A DNA stretch of 64,000 bases, from positions 372,001 to 436,000 of the forward strand of contig NZ_WQNE01000002.1 in the NCBI RefSeq assembly GCF_009759665.1, read 5' to 3'. Origin of the DNA: Bradyrhizobium cajani (GTDB taxonomy: Bacteria; Pseudomonadota; Alphaproteobacteria; Rhizobiales; Xanthobacteraceae). Shown in pieces: positions 26,831-34,475 of the stretch (within the stretch, counting starts at the first letter, position 1; every line of letters starts with the position of its first letter). A program made the position numbers and the translations under genes. The notes beneath the pieces are model-generated. The model was not told where the DNA came from and searched no databases. It was given only the letters and a program-made list of their open reading frames with translations.

Positions 26831-28366
26831 CTAACGCGTCTTGATGAAGCACATGCCGATGCGGCTCGAGGCCGCGGCAGCCTGACAGGTGAGACCGTTA
26901 GCACAACTCCATGACGTAAAACTCTCATCCCGCGTTCCCGATCCCGCATTTTGCAGGGAACAATGCGCACCCCAGCCATCCTGATATTCGCTGCCGGCCA
27001 GCTCGCGGCTGCCGCGGGTCTGCGGGCGGTCGGCAAATCCGCGTGAGAAATCAGGACGCTTGCCCGCGGCAAACGCGGTCAGGATGTCACGGCGGCGCAG
27101 CTGGTCGCCAAGGAAATGCGGCGAGGCCGGCACGATGGTGGACTTGGACGGCTGGTCAGCAAGCCAGTCGACGCCCGGGAAATGGAAGCCGCCGATGCCG
27201 CGGGTCTGGTGACAGCCGGCACAGGTGACGTCGTTGAGACGGCGCTGGAAGCCCGCCACCGAGCGGATGTTCTGCATGTCACCGCGCGCGGTCGCCTGCT
27301 TCAGGGCACCGACCACGTCGTCATCGCTGAAGACGGGATCGCCTTTGCCTTCCCCTTGCATCATGCCGAACTCCGGCTGGAGTGCAGAGGCATCAAGGCC
27401 AGCCGGCGTCGGCACCACCGCGGCTCTGGCCAGAAACTTCTCCGGGATCAGCACCGTGCCGCGATCGAACTCGCGGAGATGATCGGGCGCGAGCAGCCAA
27501 TGCTTGAAGTCGCGCCGAAGATCGTTGTCGGCGAGAATGCGGTCGCGATCGATCTGGTTCTCCAGCGTCGATTCCTCGAACTGCTTCGTGGCGGCGTCAT
27601 ACTTGAACACCTTGAGCAGATAATCGGAGCGGAAATCATGCAGCGCCGATTTCGGCGCGACGGAGACCTGGATGTTGGTCTCGATGCGATCGAGCATGGC
27701 GTCGGAGGGATGGAAAGAACCGCCGATCAGCTCCTGCCAGTCGCCGTTGTCGAGCCAACGCCGCGCGACCTCAGCGCAGGCGATCGGCCTGCCGTTCCCG
27801 TCCGTCTGGCGCGCGTCGCGCGCCTTCATCACCAGATTGAACGTCATCGGCAGGCGCGTTGCGGTCTTGCCGCCCTCCGGCCTGTTGTCGAAACGCGCAA
27901 GACGGTAGATCAGGCGGATCTCGCCGCAGGACTCTTCCGACACATAGGCGCGGTCCATGCGGTTGACGATGCCGGCCAGCACGAAACGCGTGTCGCGGGA
28001 TTTCAGATTGGCAAGGTCGAACAATTGCGCGTCAAAGCCCTCGCCGACGCCGATGGTCTCGCCCGGATATATCGCCCTGTACCGCGCGATGTAGCGATCG
28101 AACTCCGCATCGATCGCCGGCGGTATCGCTTTGAGCTGCGGCAACGACGAGAACATCAGGTCGGTCGCGAGCGGAACGTCCGCGTTCAGCTCAGGCCGCA
28201 ACAGGCGCGAGATCGTCAGCGTATCGTTCTGATCCAGCTTGCGCAAGAGATCGGGATCGGTAATCGCCGTGCCGCGCGCCAGCTGCGCGTTCTCCGCCGC
28301 CGAAAGCGAAACGACGCCGCCAAACAATGCGGCGACAGCAACGAGAATTCGCAGCGCTCGGCTCAT
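26831..28366 (-). CDS. Exported protein of unknown function with one CxxCH motif
   Basis: A 511-residue protein with an N-terminal signal peptide ('RILVAVAALFGGVVSLSAAE', cleavage near 24). The main visible motif is CAGCH (Cys382-His386), which would allow covalent heme attachment by the cytochrome c machinery. Around it is 'NDVTCAGCHQTRGIGGFHF'. The C-terminal 70 residues have four more cysteines ('GAHCSLQ', 'WSCANGLTCQ', 'GMCFI'), suggesting disulfides. I recognise no enzyme family. A periplasmic electron-transfer or heme-dependent role is inference. The small membrane protein lies just downstream. Expression is probably from the gap at 28367-28400. Confidence 0.8.
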   Translation of the reverse strand: MSRALRILVAVAALFGGVVSLSAAENAQLARGTAITDPDLLRKLDQNDTLTISRLLRPELNADVPLATDLMFSSLPQLKAIPPAIDAEFDRYIARYRAIYPGETIGVGEGFDAQLFDLANLKSRDTRFVLAGIVNRMDRAYVSEESCGEIRLIYRLARFDNRPEGGKTATRLPMTFNLVMKARDARQTDGNGRPIACAEVARRWLDNGDWQELIGGSFHPSDAMLDRIETNIQVSVAPKSALHDFRSDYLLKVFKYDAATKQFEESTLENQIDRDRILADNDLRRDFKHWLLAPDHLREFDRGTVLIPEKFLARAAVVPTPAGLDASALQPEFGMMQGEGKGDPVFSDDDVVGALKQATARGDMQNIRSVAGFQRRLNDVTCAGCHQTRGIGGFHFPGVDWLADQPSKSTIVPASPHFLGDQLRRRDILTAFAAGKRPDFSRGFADRPQTRGSRELAGSEYQDGWGAHCSLQNAGSGTRDESFTSWSCANGLTCQAAAASSRIGMCFIKTR

Positions 28367-28403
28367 GCCTCCAGTAACACCGCGGAGGGACGCCTATTCA
28401 AGC

Positions 28404-28435
28404 AAAAAGGCGCTTCACATGGTGGTGAAGCGCCT
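28404..28435 (-). terminator. Rho-independent terminator
   Basis: An 11-bp perfect stem (28408-28418 with 28425-28435, arm AGGCGCTTCAC read on +), loop of six. On the minus strand it is followed directly by TTTTTGC. It faces out of the gene at 28560-29561 and would end its transcript just before the next minus-strand gene. Confidence 0.8.
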
Positions 28436-28459
28436 CTTCGGAAGCAAGAGATCGAACGG

Positions 28460-28562
28460 CTAAGGCGCGATGAGATTGGAATGAATCGTCATCGCGCCTT
28501 AGGTTATTGTTTGAGCATGATCTTTTCGGAAAACCGCTTCGCACTTTTCCGGATCATGCTCA
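28460..28562. repeat. Double palindromic repeat, family G, overlapping a stop codon
   Basis: The first palindrome has 14-bp perfect arms (CTAAGGCGCGATGA, 28460-28473 with 28489-28502). The second has arms TGAGCATGATC (28512-28522) and its complement (28552-28562) around a CGGAAAACCGCTTCGC core. Elements with the GAGCATGATC...GATCATGCTC layout are widespread in Rhizobiales. The right arm supplies the TGA stop of the neighbouring minus-strand gene. Confidence 0.85.
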
Positions 28563-29561
28563 GCGCGCGACGATCAGGCCCTTGCTGGTGACGACGACCC
28601 AGCGGCCGTCCTGGCGGCGGATTGCATCGACACGGCCAACGCCGGGGATGGGATCGCCGGGATAGACCTCGTAGAGGCCGTCGCGGCCCTCGATCAGCGC
28701 ACCGCCATTGGCAGCGTTGCGCAGCCTCCAGCCTTCGATCGTCGGCAGGCGGCCGACCTCGGTCTTGGGCGCGGCGGGCGCCGGAGGCGGTGCGGCGGCG
28801 GTCGCAACCTGGGTCGGTGCGATCGAGCCGGTGGTCTCCTTGGCGGGCGCCGCGGCTGCGGCCTGTGCGGGGGCGGCAGGCGGCGTGGCACGGAGCTTGT
28901 CGACGGTCTCCGACAGCTTGGCGATCTTGGCCATCGGCTCGGCCTGCGCCTTCTCGAGCTTGTCGAGACGGTCGTTGGCCCGGTTGAGCTGGCTGACGCC
29001 GGTTTTCGAGCTGTGCTCGACATTGGCCTTCAGTGCGACGAGGTCGGCATCGATCCGCGCGACCGAGGCGTCGAGCGCGCTGGTGTCGGCGACCCGGACC
29101 GGCGCCTGAGCCGGGGCGGCGAAACGCATCATGCCGGCAGTCGCGAGCGCACCGCTGATCGCGCCGACGCAGGCGGCAATCGCCACCACCGCGGCCATCG
29201 CCGACAGGCGGCGCTTGCCGCCGGTCTCGCGCGGCTCCTCGGCCTTCACATGGGGGGCAAAGTCCTCGCGGTCCCAGGAGCGCTCCGACGGCGCCATGAC
29301 GATGAGCTTGCCGGGCTTTGGCTCGGGCTTGGATTCGGCTTTGGTTTCGAACTTCGGCACCTCGATCCTTGGTGCCTCGATTTTTGGTGCCTCGATTTTT
29401 GGCGGTTCGACCTTGACGGGATCAGGCTTGGGCGGCGCCTCATGGTCGGGGGCGATCGAGGGGGCTTCGATCCCGGCGGCCTCGACGGCCTGCGGCGCGG
29501 TCGCTGCGGCTTCGACCACGCCATGATCCTGGGCAGCCTGCTCGGGCATTGGTTCGCTCAC
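28560..29561 (-). CDS. Pro/Lys/Ala-rich single-span membrane protein
   Basis: A 333-residue protein. Residues 1-115 are a low-complexity Pro/Glu/Lys region with repeats of the type 'KIEAP' ('PPKIEAPKIEAPRIEVP'), residues 119-145 form one membrane helix, residues 150-235 are a predicted coiled coil ('ANDRLDKLEKAQAEPMAKIA'), followed by an Ala/Pro linker. The last 60 residues form a compact conserved-looking domain ('EGWRLRNAANGGALIEGRDG' onward, ending 'VVVTSKGLIVAR'). The layout suggests a cytoplasmic N-tail and a periplasmic C-terminal domain. No family function is recognised. The stop codon is supplied by a dispersed repeat. Confidence 0.8.
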   Translation of the reverse strand: MSEPMPEQAAQDHGVVEAAATAPQAVEAAGIEAPSIAPDHEAPPKPDPVKVEPPKIEAPKIEAPRIEVPKFETKAESKPEPKPGKLIVMAPSERSWDREDFAPHVKAEEPRETGGKRRLSAMAAVVAIAACVGAISGALATAGMMRFAAPAQAPVRVADTSALDASVARIDADLVALKANVEHSSKTGVSQLNRANDRLDKLEKAQAEPMAKIAKLSETVDKLRATPPAAPAQAAAAAPAKETTGSIAPTQVATAAAPPPAPAAPKTEVGRLPTIEGWRLRNAANGGALIEGRDGLYEVYPGDPIPGVGRVDAIRRQDGRWVVVTSKGLIVAR

Positions 29562-29771
29562 GGCTCAAATACTCCAGTCCTGGTTGACCTTTTGGTAACT
29601 TTCATTGCTTGCGAAATCCTTACCTCCGGACCCGCTTACCGGAATTTTAGGAACTTATCCGGGGCTGAATTTGGCCGGGAAAGTGGAACCGGCGTGGCGA
29701 GCATGAAACAATTTGTAACCGGGGGAAGATGAACGGCTGCGCAACGGCGACACGAGGCGCAATTCCCAACC

Positions 29772-29904
29772 CGTCATCCTGAGGCGCGAGCCATGAGGCG
29801 CAACGCGCAGCATGGAGAGCCTCGAAGGATGAGCGGCCGCGCCGTTGCAGCCGGACCGTCGCCCTTCGAGGCCTCCGCTACGCTCCGGCACCTCAGGGTG
29901 ACGG
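29772..29904. repeat. Intergenic palindromic repeat, family E
   Basis: CGTCATCCTGAGGCGCGAGCC...CCTCGAAGGATGAG on the left is partly mirrored by CCCTTCGAGGCCTCCGC...CACCTCAGGGTGACGG on the right. With the next repeat it fills most of the 476-bp gap 29562-30037, which otherwise holds only an AT-richer stretch (29570-29720) likely to contain the promoter of the minus-strand gene at 28560-29561. Confidence 0.75.
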
Positions 29905-29932
29905 CGAGAGAGTTGAGTTCGCTATCTCCACA

Positions 29933-30019
29933 CCGTCATTGCGAGGAGCGCAGCGACGAAGCAATCCAGACTCCGCCGCGGAAAGACTCTGGATTGCTTC
30001 GCTGCGCTCGCAATGACGG
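29933..30019. repeat. Intergenic palindromic repeat, family B
   Basis: CCGTCATTGCGAGGAGCGCAGCGACGAAGCAATCCAG is mirrored by CTGGATTGCTTCGCTGCGCTCGCAATGACGG around a CCGCCGCGG core. This is a complete copy, nearly identical in its right arm to 45535-45614. Confidence 0.85.
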
Positions 30020-30037
30020 ACGTGGATAGGCCTGCGG

Positions 30038-30535
30038 TCACATCACGACCGGCGCATCCGGCAGCTCGTTCGGTCGCGATCCCTGCGGCGGGAAATGCTG
30101 CGCCAGCTCGCGCGACACGGCCTCGATGCCGCCGATCACGCCGCGTTCGAACTGGCCTGAGCCGAACTCGGCCTCCATCGCGCGGCAGATGTTCTCCCAG
30201 CCCTGCGTACCAACCTTCGCGTCGATGCCGCGATCGGCGACGATCTCGACGTCGCGATCGGCGAGCAGGAGATAGATCAGGACGCCGTTGTTGTGCGCAG
30301 TGTCCCAGACGCGCAGATGCGAGAACACGTCGAGTGCCCGTTCGCGGGCCGGCTGGTTGCGGAACAGCGGGCGGCCATCGAGCGCGCCTTCGACCACGAA
30401 GCGGACCTGGCCGGAATGGGTGGCCTCCCCCCGCCTGATCGCCTGCTCGATGCGGGTGAGCACCTTTGGCGGAAAGATCTGCTTCGCTCGCCAATGATGC
30501 TGCACGAGATGTCTGGCAATGCGCTTGATGCTCAT
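30038..30535 (-). CDS. TPM-domain protein (short, soluble)
   Basis: A 165-residue protein. ATG 30535 gives the natural start 'MSIKRIARHL'; upstream frame overlaps the preceding gene. It carries a TPM domain ('RIEQAIRRGEATHSGQVRFVVEG', 'GVLIYLLLADRDVEIVADRGI', 'WENICRAM'), the fold also present in the upstream YgcG-like protein and in plant TLP18.3. No signal peptide or long hydrophobic segment is visible, so it may work on the cytoplasmic side. It starts 5 bp after the upstream stop and belongs to the lemA-TPM-TPM operon. Confidence 0.88.
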   Translation of the reverse strand: MSIKRIARHLVQHHWRAKQIFPPKVLTRIEQAIRRGEATHSGQVRFVVEGALDGRPLFRNQPARERALDVFSHLRVWDTAHNNGVLIYLLLADRDVEIVADRGIDAKVGTQGWENICRAMEAEFGSGQFERGVIGGIEAVSRELAQHFPPQGSRPNELPDAPVVM

Positions 30536-30540
30536 GACCG

Positions 30541-31434
30541 CTACCAGCTCCCCGAGGCGCCGCCACCGCCAAAACTGCCACCGCCGCCGCTGAAGCTTCC
30601 GCTGCTGCTCGACGACCCGCTGCTCCAGCCACCGCCGGAGGAGCCGCTCGACCACGCGCCGCCGCGCGACGACCCCCTGCTTGGCCCCATCGCTGAAAAC
30701 AGATCGGCGATGAATCCGATGATGAAGCCGAGGGCGCCGAGAGCCAAGGCGAGCGCGAAGGAGCCGAGAATGAGCCAGCTCAGCGCTGCGATGATCCCTC
30801 CGGTCGCCAGTGATCCGAGCAGCCGCCCCAGCATGGCCCGGAAGAACCCGCCGACCCCGATCGAGGCGAACAGCGTCACGATGAAGAGCGGCGCGAGATC
30901 GTCCAGATTGCCGAAGTTGACCGTCGGCGAGGGGACCGGCAGCGGCTCGCCGTCGATGACGCGGATCATGCGATCGACCCCATCCGAGATGCCGCCGCTG
31001 AAATCGCCCGTCCTGAATTTCGGTGTGATGATCTCATCGATGATACGCCGTGACGTGACGTCGGTCAGCGCGCCTTCGAGCCCGTAGCCGACCTCGATGC
31101 GCAGATGCCGGTCGTTCCTGGCGACGACGAGAATCGCGCCGTCGTCGACCTTCTTGCGACCGATCTTCCAGGCGTCCGCGACGCGGATCGAGAACTGCTC
31201 GATCGTCTCCGGCTGTGTCGTTGGCACGATGAGGACTGCGACCTGGCTGCCCTTGCGGGTCTCGAAGTCACGCAGCTTCTGCGACAGCGCGGCGATGTCG
31301 GCGCTGGAGAGCGTACCGGTCTGGTCGACCACGCGGCCGGTGAGCTGGGGCACGGCGACGTCGGCCGAGACGGGGAACGCAAAGGCAAGGAAGAGTGCGA
31401 CGACCACTATCGCCCGCAACAAATTCGCTGTCAT
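30541..31434 (-). CDS. YgcG-type TPM-domain membrane protein
   Basis: A 297-residue protein. ATG 31434 opens directly into a signal peptide ('LLRAIVVVALFLAFAFPVSA'); upstream extension is repeat-derived. Residues 25-160 form a periplasmic TPM domain ('VPQLTGRVVDQTGTLS', 'QVAVLIVPTT', 'ILVVARNDRHLRIEVGYGLE'), followed by hydrophobic segments (about 190-250) and a Gly/Ser-rich tail ending 'GGGGSFGGGGASGSW'. TPM/YgcG proteins regularly pair with LemA, as here (lemA lies 150 bp upstream). Their function is not established; roles in envelope assembly or photosystem repair are described for relatives. Confidence 0.9.
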   Translation of the reverse strand: MTANLLRAIVVVALFLAFAFPVSADVAVPQLTGRVVDQTGTLSSADIAALSQKLRDFETRKGSQVAVLIVPTTQPETIEQFSIRVADAWKIGRKKVDDGAILVVARNDRHLRIEVGYGLEGALTDVTSRRIIDEIITPKFRTGDFSGGISDGVDRMIRVIDGEPLPVPSPTVNFGNLDDLAPLFIVTLFASIGVGGFFRAMLGRLLGSLATGGIIAALSWLILGSFALALALGALGFIIGFIADLFSAMGPSRGSSRGGAWSSGSSGGGWSSGSSSSSGSFSGGGGSFGGGGASGSW

Positions 31435-31584
31435 CGCCCGCCTTGTGCGCCCTGCGCACTGGGGCGGGCGATCCAGTATTCCAGAGGCCGCAGTGCTTAC
31501 ACCGAGAAGCCGCGGCGTACTGGATTCCCCGCTTTTGCGGGGCATGACGGCGGAGCGTGTGGCGCGCATCGGAGGCGAACGCGC

Positions 31585-32193
31585 TTACTTCGACGGTGCG
31601 GGCGCCGGATTGAAATCGACCTTGGGCGCGGTCGATATCTCCTTCTCGTTCTCGACCGTGAAGTTCGGCTTCTCCTTGTAACCGAACATCATCGCGGTGA
31701 GGTTGCTCGGGAAGGAGCGGATGGTGACGTTATAGTCCTGCACCGCCTTGATGTAGCGGTTGCGCGCCACCGTGATGCGGTTCTCGGTGCCTTCGAGCTG
31801 CGACATCAGATCCTTGAACAGGGCATCCGACTTGAGCTGCGGATAGTTCTCTGTGACGACGAGGAGGCGCGACAGCGCGCTGGAGAGCTCGCCCTGGGCG
31901 GCCTGGAACTTCTGGAAAGCGGCGGGATCGTTCAGCACCTCGGGCGTCGCCTGGATGCTGCCGACCTTGGCGCGCGCATTGGTGACGCCGAGCAGCACGT
32001 CCTTTTCCTGCTGGGCAAAGCCCTTCACCGAGTTGACGAGGTTGGGCACGAGATCGGTGCGGCGCTGGTACTGGTTCACGACCTCGGACCAGTTGGCCTT
32101 GATCCGCTCGTCCTCGCTCTGAATGGCGTTGTAACCGCAATTGGTCAGGCTCAGCGAGGCCAGTGCCGCCAGCACGGTGAGGATCTTGCGCAT
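31585..32193 (-). CDS. lemA: LemA-family protein
   Basis: A 202-residue LemA protein. ATG 32193 has GGGAG at proper distance and begins a short signal sequence 'MRKILTVLAALASLSLTNCGYN'. The cysteine looks like a lipoprotein site, but Asn at position -1 is unusual. The body is helical with LemA signatures 'ANWSEVVNQYQRRTDLVPNLV' (key part RTDLVPNLV) and 'ENYPQLKSDALFKDL', and 'NRYIKAVQDYNV'. LemA is the regular partner of TPM/YgcG proteins; the operon continues with two TPM genes. Biochemical function is unknown. Confidence 0.92.
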   Translation of the reverse strand: MRKILTVLAALASLSLTNCGYNAIQSEDERIKANWSEVVNQYQRRTDLVPNLVNSVKGFAQQEKDVLLGVTNARAKVGSIQATPEVLNDPAAFQKFQAAQGELSSALSRLLVVTENYPQLKSDALFKDLMSQLEGTENRITVARNRYIKAVQDYNVTIRSFPSNLTAMMFGYKEKPNFTVENEKEISTAPKVDFNPAPAPSK

Positions 32194-32255
32194 TAAATTT
32201 CTCCCGGTGAAATCCTGTGACTCAATACCAATAGCAATCACACGATGCCAGTTTT

Positions 32256-32331
32256 CGTCATTCCGGGGCGCGAAGCGAACCCGGAATCTCGAGATTCCGG
32301 GTCTGGTCCTTCGGACCATCCCGGAATGACG
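32256..32331. repeat. Intergenic palindromic repeat, family D
   Basis: CGTCATTCCGGG...ACCCGGAATCTCGAGATTCCGGGT...CCCGGAATGACG. It has a central perfect palindrome around CTCGAG and outer complementary arms. A second copy is at 38315-38394. Confidence 0.85.
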
Positions 32332-32443
32332 GCGGTGAATGAGCGAGCGCCAGCCGATTGACGCAAGCCTCTTGCCTATCGCTGGCCGACATAGTCAACT
32401 CTGCGAAACAACAAGATCAAGCGGGAAACGCCAGGGGAACGCG

Positions 32444-33307
32444 ATGGGAAACGCGATGACCTCGTTCGAGACCATCCTCGTGGAGAGGCCGGATCCGGCG
32501 ATCACCCGGGTCGTGATGAACCGGCCCGAGGCGCGCAACGCACAGAATCTGCAAATGACCTACGACCTCAACGCCGCCTTCGATGCGGCGGTGCAGGACG
32601 ATGCGGTCAAGGTGATCATCCTCGCCGGCAGCGGTCCGCACTTTTCTTCCGGTCACGATCTGCGCCCCGGCGGCAAGAATGCCGCAGGCGTGGATTTTCC
32701 GCCGATCGGAAATTGGGGCGGCTTCGCTGAACCGAATGCGCATGGCCGCTTCGCGCGCGAGCAGGAAATATATCTCCAGATCACCCGGCGCTGGCGCAAT
32801 CTCGCCAAGCCGACCATCGCCGAGGTCCACGGCAAGTGCATCGCCGGCGGGCTGATGCTGGCCTGGGCCTGCGATCTCATCGTCGCCAGCGACGACGCGC
32901 AGTTCTGCGACCCCGTCGTCACCATGGGCGTCTGCGGCGTCGAATGGTTCGTGCATCCCTGGGAGCTGGGCCCACGCAAGGCCAAGGAATTCCTGTTCAC
33001 CGCCGACAGCTGGAGCGCGCAGGAGGCGCAGCAACTCGGCATGGTCAACCAGGTCGTGCCGCGCGCGGAGCTGTCATCGCGCGTGCTGGCGCTGGCGCAG
33101 CGGATCGCGACAAAACCGTCCTTCGCGCTGAAGCTCACCAAGGAGGCGGTGAACCGCTCCGTCGACGTGATGGGTCAGCCCGCCGCGATCGACCAGGCCT
33201 TTGCGCTGCATCAGCTCTGCCACGCCCATAATCTCCAGGAGTTCGGCATGATCGTCGATCCATCCGGCCTGCATCCCTCCGTGCGCAAGCCACCGGCGGC
33301 GGAGTAG
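32444..33307 (+). CDS. Enoyl-CoA hydratase/isomerase superfamily protein with altered active site
   Basis: A 287-residue crotonase-fold protein. ATG 32444 follows AGGGGAACGCG; 35 earlier codons lack coding character. The oxyanion-hole segments 'HFSSGHDL' and 'GKCIAGG' are present. By alignment with rat enoyl-CoA hydratase, the two catalytic glutamates fall on Met138 ('GGLMLAWACD') and Val158 ('FCDPVVTMG'), so ordinary hydration seems unlikely. Some other crotonase chemistry (hydrolysis, isomerisation, decarboxylation) is possible. It is the first gene of an operon with a two-subunit acyl-CoA dehydrogenase starting 4 bp later. Confidence 0.85.
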   Translation: MGNAMTSFETILVERPDPAITRVVMNRPEARNAQNLQMTYDLNAAFDAAVQDDAVKVIILAGSGPHFSSGHDLRPGGKNAAGVDFPPIGNWGGFAEPNAHGRFAREQEIYLQITRRWRNLAKPTIAEVHGKCIAGGLMLAWACDLIVASDDAQFCDPVVTMGVCGVEWFVHPWELGPRKAKEFLFTADSWSAQEAQQLGMVNQVVPRAELSSRVLALAQRIATKPSFALKLTKEAVNRSVDVMGQPAAIDQAFALHQLCHAHNLQEFGMIVDPSGLHPSVRKPPAAE

Positions 33308-33311
33308 CGCG

Positions 33312-34460
33312 ATGGATCTCAACCTCAGTGACGAGCAGCGCCTGCTGCGCGAGAGCGCGGAACGCTTCGTGGCCGAGAGCTACGATGCCGATCATCGCCG
33401 CAAGATGGCGAACGATCCGCTCGGCTTCAGCCCTGATGTCTGGAAGCAGTTCGCCGAGCTCGGCTGGCTGGCGCTTCCGCTTCCCGAGGAGTTCGGCGGG
33501 CTCGGCGGTGGCGCGGTCGATGTCGGCATCCTGATGGAAGCCTTTGGCCGCGGGCTGGTGTCGGAGCCCTATGTTGCGACCGTGGTGCTGGGAGCCGCGC
33601 TGATCGACAGATGCGGCACCACGGAGCAGAAACAGGCGAGCCTGCCCAAGGTGGCGGACGGATCCCTGAAACTCGCATTTGCGCATTCCGAGCGCGCAGC
33701 GCGGTTCGACCTCGCCAAGGTCGCGACATCAGCCAACAAGACGGCGCAGGGCTGGCGCCTGGCCGGCAGCAAGATCGCCGTGCTCGACGGGCATGCCGCC
33801 GACGAGATCATCGTCTCCGCGCTCATGCATGACCATCACGGCCCTTCGGGACGTATCGGCCTGTTCGTGGTGCCGGCGACGGCGCCGGGCCTCGCGATCT
33901 CCGACTACGCGCGCCTCGGCGGCGGGCGCGCCTGCAACATTGAACTGTCCGACGTGCACCTGCCGGAAGACGCCCTGCTCGGCGACGGCGACGACGCGCT
34001 GCCCGCGATCGAATGGGCGGTCGACCGCGCCATGGCCGCACTCGGCGCGGAAGCCGTCGGCATCATGCAGACGCTGCTCGACACCACGCTGGAGTACACC
34101 AAGATCCGCAAGCAATTTGGCCGGCCGCTCTCCGCCAACCAGGTGATCCGCCACCGCCTCGCCGACATGGCGATGCAGGTCGACGAGTCCCGCTCGATGG
34201 CGCTGCACGCCGCGCTGAAGGCGGACGGCAGGCCGATCGAGCGGGCGCGCGCCGCCTCGGGCGCGAAGGCGAAGATCGGCAAATGCGCGCGCTTCGTCGG
34301 CGAGCAGGCGATCCAGCTTCACGGCGGCATGGGCGTCACCGAGGAGCTCGAGGTCGGCGCCTATTTCAAGGGTCTCGTCGCCTTCGATACGCTGTTCGGC
34401 GGCAGCGCGCATCACTATGGCCGCCATGCCGAGCTTGGCCGCGTCGCCATGACGACCTGA
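33312..34460 (+). CDS. Acyl-CoA dehydrogenase, small-subunit type (PimD-like)
   Basis: A 382-residue acyl-CoA dehydrogenase-fold protein. It has the C-terminal helical domain with 'RKQFGRPLSANQVIRHRLADM' elements and 'QLHGGMGVTEELEVG', but the FAD/substrate loop that normally reads 'TEP.SGSD' is 'HSERAARFD', and neither usual catalytic Glu position is acidic. Together with the following gene it resembles the small and large subunits of pimeloyl-CoA dehydrogenase, where the active site is formed across unlike subunits. It is located in the middle of a three-gene operon. Cytosolic. Confidence 0.88.
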   Translation: MDLNLSDEQRLLRESAERFVAESYDADHRRKMANDPLGFSPDVWKQFAELGWLALPLPEEFGGLGGGAVDVGILMEAFGRGLVSEPYVATVVLGAALIDRCGTTEQKQASLPKVADGSLKLAFAHSERAARFDLAKVATSANKTAQGWRLAGSKIAVLDGHAADEIIVSALMHDHHGPSGRIGLFVVPATAPGLAISDYARLGGGRACNIELSDVHLPEDALLGDGDDALPAIEWAVDRAMAALGAEAVGIMQTLLDTTLEYTKIRKQFGRPLSANQVIRHRLADMAMQVDESRSMALHAALKADGRPIERARAASGAKAKIGKCARFVGEQAIQLHGGMGVTEELEVGAYFKGLVAFDTLFGGSAHHYGRHAELGRVAMTT

Positions 34461-34475
34461 CGAGAGGAGCGCATC

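Noticed and set aside
29340..29410. Short direct repeats resembling a CRISPR or microsatellite
   Set aside because: They are in-frame codons for the KIEAP-type repeats of the membrane protein, not spaced identical repeats.
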